Below are positions 1 through 5,524 of a stretch of 10,285 bases of DNA, one piece after another. How positions within the stretch are numbered: position 1 is the stretch's first letter; each line of letters begins with the position of its first letter. The stretch is taken from positions 1 through 10,285 of the forward strand of contig JAGSPS010000194.1 of assembly GCA_018262315.1 (NCBI GenBank), in the 5' to 3' direction. This stretch comes from Deltaproteobacteria bacterium (lineage in GTDB: Bacteria; Myxococcota_A; UBA9160; PR03). Below the pieces are notes generated by a model. That model did no database searches, was not told where the DNA came from, and was given only the letters and a program-made list of their open reading frames with translations. A program made the position numbers and the translations under genes.

Positions 1-1428
1 GCCGATCGCCCCGTTCGCCCAGCCGCCGATGATCGACGAGAAGAGTCCCGCGCCGCCGCCGCAGTGCACGACGAGCAGCCCCCCCGCGCGGAACTTCGGC
101 AGCGTCGCATTCGCGAACTGCTCGGGGGCGCCCTCCGCGATGCCGCCCGCGCCGCGCACGATCTCGGCGCCGTGCAACATCAACAGCTCGTGCAAGCGCG
201 CAATCAGTTTCTGCTTGTCCCAGCCCGCTTCGCGAAACACACGGGCGTGCTCTGGCGAGACGGCCAGGATCGCGTCGAAGACAAGCGGTAGCTTCGGGTG
301 GTGCACCGTGCGCAGACACACCGCAAAGCTGCGCGCAAGCGACTCGGGGTCGCGCGAGAGCTGATCGACGATCGAACGCGGCGCTTCGCCCGGGAACAGC
401 GTCACCGTGTTCGTGCCCGGCGCGAAGCCGAAGTCGCTCGAAAGCGGTGTCCACGGCGAGCCCTCTTCGTCCTCCGGGAAGCAGAACGCGATCTTGCCGG
501 GATTGCCGAAAGTGGCGCGATCGACTTCGCCGGGCCGCCCGCCCCCGACGTTGCGCACCACCAACTGCAGCGCGCGGCCGATCGTCAGATTGGCGCGACA
601 GCCCTGCCCGAAGACGTTGATGCCCGCGTTCATGCCGATCGCGCGGCGGATCGGGCCGTTCACGATCAACACGGGGCTCGTGGGCATCGTCGTCGCGAGC
701 AGCCCGTGCATGTTGAACTCGCTGGTGCACGCGGCCTCGACGGCGGCCAGCACGACCGGCAGGTACTCCGGCTTGCAGCCCGCCATCACCGCGTTGATCG
801 CCACCTTCTCGACCGTGCACTCGACGAGGTCTGGTGGCACCGTCGCGACGACCTCCTGCGGGGCGCGCGTAGTCCCGGCGAGCATCGCGAGCACGCGCTT
901 CTCGGTGGGCATCGTGATCGGCAGGCCGTCGGTCCAGCCGCGCGCGTAGGCGGCTTCCATCTCGTCTTCGAGCGCGGCCAGTTCGACGCGCCGCGCGCGC
1001 AACTTCGCCGCGCCGAAACGCACCGCCAGCTCGGGTGCGAGGTCGGGATCGACCGAGAGCGAGCCGCAGCCCGGTCGCCATTCGGGAAGCCCGGAGCCGA
1101 GGCCTGCGACGCCCGTGAGCGCCCGCCACTCCGCACGCACCCAGCCAACCAGGCGCTCCTGTTCGACGCCGTGCTCGACGCGCAACAGCGTAGGCACGGT
1201 TTCGATCTGGTGGTGCCACGAGACTTCGAGCGAGGTGTCGTCGGCGCGCGCGGCGGGCTGAACCTCGACAGGGAACGCGGGATCGTCCTGCGTGTAGACC
1301 GTGAGCGGAAGCGAAGCCTCGCTCGCGAGCTGCGCCAGCACCGGCGCGACGACCTCGCAGGTCGGGCACGCGCGTTTCACGAACGCGACGAGACCGTTGG
1401 GCAGCGGCGGGCGCGAAGCAGCGTCCAT
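1..1428 (-). CDS. Thioredoxin-domain protein with large uncharacterised C-terminal region (3'-partial)
   Basis: The reading frame starts at ATG 1428-1426, after GAAGGGA, and stays open for 476 codons to the window edge, so the C-terminus is missing. Residues about 10-100 look like a thioredoxin fold. There is a CPTC redox pair at residues 21-24 after an FVKRA strand, and a TVPT cis-proline motif at 77-80. A linker follows with WRPGCGS (117-123). From about residue 150 there is a long second region with RGWTDGLP (163-170), several cysteines, a glycine-rich NVGGGRPGE stretch near 294-301 and HCGGGAGLFSS near the break. I recall similar proteins annotated only as thioredoxin family or UGSC-like, with no known reaction. 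A redox or thiol-dependent role is inferred from CPTC alone. It is the last visible gene of the tetR operon, 13 bp after the YqeY gene. Confidence 0.85.
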   Translation of the reverse strand, partial: MDAASRPPLPNGLVAFVKRACPTCEVVAPVLAQLASEASLPLTVYTQDDPAFPVEVQPAARADDTSLEVSWHHQIETVPTLLRVEHGVEQERLVGWVRAEWRALTGVAGLGSGLPEWRPGCGSLSVDPDLAPELAVRFGAAKLRARRVELAALEDEMEAAYARGWTDGLPITMPTEKRVLAMLAGTTRAPQEVVATVPPDLVECTVEKVAINAVMAGCKPEYLPVVLAAVEAACTSEFNMHGLLATTMPTSPVLIVNGPIRRAIGMNAGINVFGQGCRANLTIGRALQLVVRNVGGGRPGEVDRATFGNPGKIAFCFPEDEEGSPWTPLSSDFGFAPGTNTVTLFPGEAPRSIVDQLSRDPESLARSFAVCLRTVHHPKLPLVFDAILAVSPEHARVFREAGWDKQKLIARLHELLMLHGAEIVRGAGGIAEGAPEQFANATLPKFRAGGLLVVHCGGGAGLFSSIIGGWANGAIG

Positions 1429-1441
1429 CTCGATCCCTTCG

Positions 1442-1897
1442 TCAGGCCTGCAACAGCTCGCTTGCGATGCGCCGCGCGACGTTGCCGTCCATCTCGCCCT
1501 TGTGCGCCTTCATCAGGGCGCCCATCACCTTGCCGATCTCCTTCTGGCTCGTCGCGCCGGAAGCCGTGATCGCATCCTCGACCCAGCGCCGCGTCGTCGC
1601 CTCGTCGGCGAGCTGCGGGAGGAAGGTCTGGATCACGCACAGCTCGGCGCGCTCGGCGTCGGCGCGCTCGGCGCGGCCGACGTTCGTGAACGCGTCGATG
1701 CTCTCCTGGCGCTGCTTCTCGAGTTTGCGCAGCAGCGCGATGCACACCTCATCTGGAAGCGTCGTGGAGTTGTCCTTCTTCAGCTCGTTCAGGAACGCAG
1801 CGCGAATCCCCTGCAGCGCGCCGAGGCGCGTCTCGTCCCTGGCCTTGCGCGCCTCGTTCATCTGCGCGCTGACGCTCTCGAAGATGCCCATGCTCAT
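1442..1897 (-). CDS. GatB/YqeY domain-containing protein
   Basis: The product is 151 residues, the full length of the stand-alone YqeY family. That family resembles the C-terminal tail domain of GatB, the tRNA amidotransferase subunit. The helical pattern fits: an N-terminal stretch with MNEARKARDETRL, then FLNELKK, a central FLPQLADE and the family-typical GKVMGALMKAHKGEMDG near the end. The biochemical role of free YqeY proteins is not settled; tRNA-related binding is the usual guess. The chosen ATG (1897-1895) overlaps the hydrolase TGA as ATGA, implying translational coupling. A second ATG two codons on (1891) sits at better spacing from GGGGAGG, so the protein may start MGIFES. YqeY is usually a housekeeping gene near rpsU, dnaG or rpoD, so this place in a regulator-led metabolic operon is unusual. 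Confidence 0.9.
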   Translation of the reverse strand: MSMGIFESVSAQMNEARKARDETRLGALQGIRAAFLNELKKDNSTTLPDEVCIALLRKLEKQRQESIDAFTNVGRAERADAERAELCVIQTFLPQLADEATTRRWVEDAITASGATSQKEIGKVMGALMKAHKGEMDGNVARRIASELLQA

Positions 1898-2781
1898 GCC
1901 TCCCCTTGCAGGACCGCGTCGACGACCAGATCCGGTCGCTCCATCGGGATCAGGTGACCGCAATCGACCTCGACGATGCGCGCGCCCGGCATCGCTGCGA
2001 AGACGCGCTCGAAGACGCTGCGCGGGAAGTCGCCGCGCGTCGCCCACAACACGGTGGCTGGAACCACCGCACGGCGCGCGATGGTTTCGATGTCGAGCCC
2101 ACCGCTCGCCGAGAAGATCGCCGCCTCCGCTTCACCGGGGCAGCGCAGTTCCACCTGTCCATCGGCTCGCTGGCGCAGTCCGTGCTCGATGTAGAGGTCG
2201 AGCGCTTCGGGCAGCCAGGCGGCGAAGAGCGAGCGCTTGGCGAAGTGATCCCGCGCGGCGGCGAAACTCGGCCACAGCGAGCGGCGGCGCCGCGCTCCCT
2301 CGACCAGCCGGCCGAGCCGCGCAGCGCGATCGGGATCGGCGGCGTAGAGCGCGACCATCGCGGGCGGCGGCGGGATCACCGGATCGACGAGCACGAGGCG
2401 GCCAAACAGCGCCGGCCGCTCGGCTGCGGCGCCGAGCGCCGCGGTGCCGCCGAACGAGTGGCCGAGCCCGACTGCGACGCGACCGCCGCCGCACTCCTCC
2501 GCGAGGCGCTCTGCCACCGCGAGATAATCCGCCAAGAAGTTGGGCCAGGTGTAGGCCGCCGGTCCTTCGGGTTTCGACGAATCACCGTGGCCGCGCGCGT
2601 CCATCCCGATCACGCGGAAGCGCGGCACCAGCCCGCTGGCGACGAGCCCGAGCGTGCCGGCGCAGAATCCGTTGGCATGATGCATGAAGACGAGCGGGCC
2701 GTCGCCGCCCCAGTCGAGCAGCGAGATCTCGACGCCGCGCTCGGGCAGCTCGATGCGACGCGAAACAACGGGCAGTTTCAC
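1894..2781 (-). CDS. Alpha/beta-fold hydrolase
   Basis: The 295-residue product has the length and motif order of a soluble alpha/beta hydrolase. An oxyanion-hole region HHANG lies at residues 34-38 and MDARGHGDS at 60-68. The nucleophile elbow GHSFGG puts Ser109 in place. Asp251 (ATRGDFP) is a likely catalytic acid, and GHLIPMERPD supplies His276. No signal peptide is visible, so it should be cytoplasmic. It probably hydrolyses an ester, lactone or thioester, but the substrate cannot be told from sequence. The start is GTG at 2781-2779, preceded by GAGG at 6-base spacing. It lies 22 bp after tetR and its stop overlaps the YqeY start, so it is an internal operon gene likely controlled with tetR. 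Haloalkane dehalogenase or epoxide hydrolase is less likely, because the nucleophile is Ser rather than Asp. Confidence 0.93.
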   Translation of the reverse strand: MKLPVVSRRIELPERGVEISLLDWGGDGPLVFMHHANGFCAGTLGLVASGLVPRFRVIGMDARGHGDSSKPEGPAAYTWPNFLADYLAVAERLAEECGGGRVAVGLGHSFGGTAALGAAAERPALFGRLVLVDPVIPPPPAMVALYAADPDRAARLGRLVEGARRRRSLWPSFAAARDHFAKRSLFAAWLPEALDLYIEHGLRQRADGQVELRCPGEAEAAIFSASGGLDIETIARRAVVPATVLWATRGDFPRSVFERVFAAMPGARIVEVDCGHLIPMERPDLVVDAVLQGEA

Positions 2782-2803
2782 GAGAACCTCGCGGGCGGCG
2801 ATC

Positions 2804-3514
2804 CTAGCCGTCGATTCTGGCGGCGTCCTTGCGACTCTGCGGTTTCACCAACGCCAACACGAGGCTTCGCGCCCCGGCGGCATCGAACGGAATGCCGACC
2901 TCGACCGACACGACGAAGCCGAACGCCAGCGTCACGAGCAGTGCGCCGAGCGCATCGGCGGAGACATCGGGTCGCACCGTCGCGGCGGCCTGCCCGGCAG
3001 CCGCGGTCTTGGCGACGCGTGCGGCCGCCTCGCTCAGCAGTGCGACGAAACGCTTTCGAACCGCAGCGGAGCGGTCGCTCGCCTCGAGGATGCGGTGGAA
3101 CGGAACGCCGCCCGAAACCGGCGAGCTGCCGCGCGAACGCGCGCCCCGCAACTGCGCGATGCCGGCGACCGCTTCCTCGAAGCGACGCACCGTACGTTCG
3201 AGGTCGTGCGGCTCCTCTCCGGTTGCGATGATCGCGTCGAGAAATCGGCCGAGCGCGCGCTGCATCACCGCCGCGACGAGGTGTTCGCGGTCGCGGAAGT
3301 GCACGTAGAAGGCCCCGCGCGTGAAACCGGCGCGCGCGCAGATCGCGTCGAGGCTCGGGGCGTCGAGACCGCGCGAGCCGAACTCGGCCGCCGCGGCGTC
3401 GATCAGCGCCTCACGCGTCTCGGCCTTGGCGCGCTCGCGGAGCGAAGCCCGCTCGGCGGGCTCCAAGGCGCCGGAGCGCTCCGCCTGCTGCTTCTCGCGG
3501 CCCCGTTGCGCCAT
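2804..3514 (-). CDS. TetR/AcrR-family transcriptional regulator
   Basis: The 236-residue product has a charged N-terminal tail of about 25 residues. A TetR-type DNA-binding domain follows at about 28-80, with REALIDAAAAEFGSRG as helix 1 and the helix-turn-helix ICARAGFTRGAFYVHFRDREHLV at about 58-80 split across two helices. The remainder is a helical ligand and dimerisation domain of typical length. The gene is divergent from alkB across 94 bp containing two matching inverted repeats, so it most likely represses alkB and its own operon until an acyl-CoA, fatty acid or hydrocarbon-derived ligand binds. That ligand is inferred. The start is ATG 3514-3512. No Shine-Dalgarno precedes it (CAACCCC), and no better in-frame start exists before Met84, which suggests a leaderless or very short 5' leader. 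Confidence 0.93.
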   Translation of the reverse strand: MAQRGREKQQAERSGALEPAERASLRERAKAETREALIDAAAAEFGSRGLDAPSLDAICARAGFTRGAFYVHFRDREHLVAAVMQRALGRFLDAIIATGEEPHDLERTVRRFEEAVAGIAQLRGARSRGSSPVSGGVPFHRILEASDRSAAVRKRFVALLSEAAARVAKTAAAGQAAATVRPDVSADALGALLVTLAFGFVVSVEVGIPFDAAGARSLVLALVKPQSRKDAARIDG

Positions 3515-3518
3515 GGGG

Positions 3519-3542
3519 TTGACATACTAGCCGGTACGTCAA
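3519..3542. promoter_or_regulatory. Candidate TetR operator, site 1
   Basis: An inverted repeat has arms TTGACATAC and GTACGTCAA around a 6-base centre. Eight of nine arm positions pair. It overlaps the candidate alkB -35 box and lies 4 bases upstream of the tetR start codon, where bound repressor would block both genes. It shares the core CATAC-N6-GTAYG with site 2. The palindrome is seen directly; the binding protein is inferred from the adjacent divergent tetR gene. Confidence 0.7.
3525..3530 (-). promoter_or_regulatory. Candidate -10 box for tetR (weak)
   Basis: On the minus strand TAGTAT (4 of 6 matches to TATAAT) lies 10 bases before the tetR ATG. Initiation at the normal distance would place the RNA start about 3-4 bases before that ATG, giving a nearly leaderless message, in line with the missing Shine-Dalgarno. 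No good -35 box is seen at the expected distance, so confidence is low. Confidence 0.25.
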
Positions 3543-3554
3543 AACATCCATCTG

Positions 3555-3570
3555 CATACGTGGTCGTATG
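3555..3570. promoter_or_regulatory. Candidate TetR operator, site 2
   Basis: CATACG and CGTATG form a perfect 6-bp inverted repeat around TGGT. Written as CATAC-N6-GTATG it has the same spacing as site 1, and the two centres (3530.5 and 3562.5) are 32 bp apart, close to three helical turns. It lies between the candidate alkB promoter and the alkB ribosome binding site, where bound protein would block transcription. Confidence 0.65.
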
Positions 3571-3608
3571 TGAAATGACCGCACAGCGCGCCCGCTCAGG
3601 AGACCGCC

Positions 3609-4745
3609 ATGGCCGCGACCACCCCGAACACCGAGCTGGCGGCGCCCGCCGTTCCGGAGCGCGCGACTGCGCTCGAGACGCTGCGGATCTGGTCCCTGCA
3701 CCTGCTCTGCTTCGCGCTGCCGACCAGCACGCTCGCCTTCCTGCTGACGGCGCCGCACCGCTGGTGGGGCGCGCTGCCGTGGCTCGGCGTGATCGTCGGC
3801 TCGGTGATCCTCGACCAACGCAGCGCACCCGAGCACCGCCAGCCCGCCGCGCGACTCGCGCGCTGGCCGTTCGACGCCGTGCTCTACGTGCTCGCGGCGA
3901 TGCAGCTCGCGTGTGTCTTGCTGGCGGCATACACGGTTTCGGCTCACGGCTTCTGGCACATCGACACGTTGGTCATGTTCCTGCTGGTCGGCGTGAACTC
4001 GGGCTACTGCGGCATCGTCGTCGCGCACGAGCTGATCCATCGCCGCGAGAAGCACCGGCAGTGGCTCGGCCGCGTGCTGATGGGCAGCGTACTCTACGAG
4101 CACTTCGCCACCGAGCACGTGCGCGGTCATCACGCGCGCGTGGGCACGCCCGAAGATCCTGCGACGGCGCGCTTCGGCGAGACCTACCAGGCCTTCTTCC
4201 TGCGCACCGTGCCGGGCCAGTTCAAGAGCGCCTGGCGCCTCGAATGCCACCGCATCGGCAACGCCGCGATGCCGCTCTGGGACCGCCGCCAGCTCCACAA
4301 TCGCGTGCTGCAGGGGTTGGTCGCCGAATGGAGCGTCGCACTCGCGATCGCCGCCGTGCTCGGCGCCGGCGCGCTCGCATTCCACCTGCTCCAGTCTCTC
4401 TCCGCGATCCGGTTGCTCGAGGCCGTCAACTACTTCGAGCACTGGGGACTCGTGCGGAGCGGAAAGAAGCCGAGCCCGATCGATTCCTGGGACACCGACT
4501 CGCGCTTTACGCTCTACACGCTCGTGGGTCTCTCGCGGCACGCCGATCATCACGCCTTCGCGACGCGTCCCTACCAGCAACTGCGCCATTGGGACGAGAG
4601 CCCGAAGCTGCCTTCGGGCTACTTCGGAATGGTCGAGATGGTGCTGCTCGAGAACCGCGCGTTCCGGCGTCTGATGACCGCCGAGCTGGAGCGCCGCAAG
4701 CTCGGCCCCTTCGCCGGGACCGGAGGTTATGCTCTGCCGCAATGA
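3609..4745 (+). CDS. alkB: AlkB-family alkane 1-monooxygenase (membrane di-iron hydroxylase)
   Basis: The 378-residue product carries all the histidine motifs of AlkB hydroxylases in order: HELIH (140-144), EHVRGHH (169-175), NYFEHWGL (274-281) and RHADHH (310-315), followed by AFATRPYQQLR. Several hydrophobic segments (about 28-48, 54-69, 88-109, 118-138, 238-262) fit the multi-pass inner-membrane topology. The family hydroxylates the terminal carbon of alkanes or similar chains using O2 and electrons from rubredoxin and rubredoxin reductase; neither is encoded here or fused. The third motif has Trp where NYxEHYG is usual. The ATG at 3609 follows AGGAGA at 5-base spacing. The stop overlaps the next start as ATGA. 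Divergence from tetR with shared palindromes suggests induction by substrate or product. Chain-length range cannot be read; a hydroxylase for another hydrophobic substrate is possible. Confidence 0.93.
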   Translation: MAATTPNTELAAPAVPERATALETLRIWSLHLLCFALPTSTLAFLLTAPHRWWGALPWLGVIVGSVILDQRSAPEHRQPAARLARWPFDAVLYVLAAMQLACVLLAAYTVSAHGFWHIDTLVMFLLVGVNSGYCGIVVAHELIHRREKHRQWLGRVLMGSVLYEHFATEHVRGHHARVGTPEDPATARFGETYQAFFLRTVPGQFKSAWRLECHRIGNAAMPLWDRRQLHNRVLQGLVAEWSVALAIAAVLGAGALAFHLLQSLSAIRLLEAVNYFEHWGLVRSGKKPSPIDSWDTDSRFTLYTLVGLSRHADHHAFATRPYQQLRHWDESPKLPSGYFGMVEMVLLENRAFRRLMTAELERRKLGPFAGTGGYALPQ

Positions 4746-5374
4746 ACCTCGATCCCGGCGGCTTCGGCGACCGGTTGCGCGCGCTTGCGCAGCAACGCCT
4801 CGCGGCCTTCGAGCGGATCGCCGAGCCGCTCGGTGAGCGGCGCGCAGCGGCGGTCGCGCTCGCGCTGGTCGCCGACGCCGAGCAGCGACCGTGCTTCGTG
4901 CTGACGCGTCGCGCGGTGAGGATGAATAGCCATGCCGGGCAGTGGGCGCTGCCGGGCGGTCGCGTCGATCCCGGCGAGTCCGCGGAACAGGCCGCGCTGC
5001 GCGAACTCGAGGAGGAGGTCGGCCTCGCGGCCCCGCGCGAGAACGTGCTCGGCGTGCTCGACGACTACCCCACGCGCTCGGGCTACGTGATCACGCCCGT
5101 CGTGGTGTGGGGCGGTGACGACGCGCGGCTCGAACGCAACCCGGGCGAAGTCGCCGAGATCCACCGCGTTCCGCTCGCCGCGCTGCTGCGCCCCGAAGTG
5201 CCGCGCCTGCGCAGCATCCCCGAAAGCGATCGCCCGGTCATCTCGATTCCACTCTCGATGGCCGACGTCCACGCTCCCACCGCCGCGATCGTCTACCAGC
5301 TCCGCGAAGTCGTCATTCGCGGCGAACCCACCCGCGTCTCCCACTTCGACCAACCCGTCTTCGCCTGGCGGTGA
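4742..5374 (+). CDS. Nudix hydrolase, probable CoA pyrophosphatase (NudL/NUDT7-like)
   Basis: The 210-residue product holds a complete Nudix box at residues 73-95, matching GX5EX7REUXEEXGU with metal-binding Glu88, Glu91 and Glu92. Just upstream, LTRRAVRMNSHAGQWALPGG (54-73) resembles the extra signature of CoA-directed Nudix enzymes (LTxRxxxLRxHxGQxxFPGG). That subgroup cleaves CoA or acyl-CoA to 3',5'-ADP and (acyl-)phosphopantetheine. Trp-Ala in place of the usual Val-Ala-Phe, and Met-Asn instead of Leu-Arg, make the CoA assignment probable rather than certain. No signal peptide or membrane segment is seen, so it should be cytoplasmic. Its ATG overlaps the alkB stop (ATGA), implying coupled translation and shared regulation. 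A role in trimming acyl-CoA pools or recycling CoA during alkane growth is inferred. The stop codon runs into the palindromic repeat downstream. Confidence 0.9.
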   Translation: MNLDPGGFGDRLRALAQQRLAAFERIAEPLGERRAAAVALALVADAEQRPCFVLTRRAVRMNSHAGQWALPGGRVDPGESAEQAALRELEEEVGLAAPRENVLGVLDDYPTRSGYVITPVVVWGGDDARLERNPGEVAEIHRVPLAALLRPEVPRLRSIPESDRPVISIPLSMADVHAPTAAIVYQLREVVIRGEPTRVSHFDQPVFAWR

Positions 5375-5502
5375 GGAGAAAGGGGACGGTCCTCGCCGAG
5401 GACGGGCTCAGGAGAAAAGGGACAGACCTTCTCGCACTTTGGGCGAGGTGTGTCCCCGAACTCCTCGGCTGGGTCACATCGAGGACCGTCCCCTTTCTCC
5501 TC
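5373..5502. repeat. Nested palindromic intergenic repeat (REP/BIME-like)
   Basis: The outer arms at 5373-5395 and 5480-5502 form a perfect 23-bp inverted repeat, starting GAGGAGAAAGGGGAC and ending GTCCCCTTTCTCCTC. Inside, GGGACAGACCT (5419-5429) pairs with AGGTGTGTCCC (5446-5456) with one mismatch, and CGC/GCG extends this towards a short loop. The left outer arm and the inner unit starting at 5411 are variants of one motif (GGAGAAA(A)GGG(G)ACRGWCC). I know GGGGACRGWCC-type palindromes as dispersed elements in many environmental genomes, in some cases with REP-associated tyrosine transposases. No transposase lies here, so this would be a non-autonomous copy. It begins inside the Nudix stop codon and ends 22 bases before the next start. 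There is no U-tract, so a standard terminator role is not supported. Confidence 0.85.
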
Positions 5503-5524
5503 GTTCTCCTCTAAGGTGACGGCG

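Larger units (their letters stand above)
3519..3547 (+). promoter_or_regulatory. Candidate sigma70-type promoter for alkB
   Basis: A perfect TTGACA -35 box at 3519-3524 is followed, after 17 bases, by AAACAT at 3542-3547, a weak -10 match (3 of 6). Transcription would begin near 3554, just before operator site 2 and about 55 bases ahead of the alkB start codon. The -35 box lies inside operator site 1. The -35 match could be partly coincidental, because TTGACA is also part of the palindrome. Confidence 0.4.

Noticed and set aside
298..3231. Long plus-strand open frames opposite the left operon
   Set aside because: The minus-strand frames show coherent families with coupled stops and starts. 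The plus-strand translations are Arg-rich and unrecognisable.
3411..4742. A 443-codon open frame antisense to alkB and part of tetR
   Set aside because: It is a product of high GC content: low-complexity Arg/Ala/Glu-rich translation with no recognisable domain, lying opposite a gene with full AlkB motifs.
2684..5374. Very long plus-strand open frame reaching into the Nudix gene
   Set aside because: Only its last 210 codons are real. The upstream part crosses tetR and alkB in the wrong frames; the true start at 4742 overlaps the alkB stop.
5373..5502. The large inverted repeat as a rho-independent terminator
   Set aside because: The arms are separated by 84 bases, no U-tract follows either side, and the inner units repeat the outer motif, which fits a mobile repeat better.
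5450..5524. Upstream GTG start that would add 25 residues to the fusion protein
   Set aside because: It lies inside the palindromic repeat, has no ribosome site, and the ATG at 5525 has AAGGTGA at good spacing.
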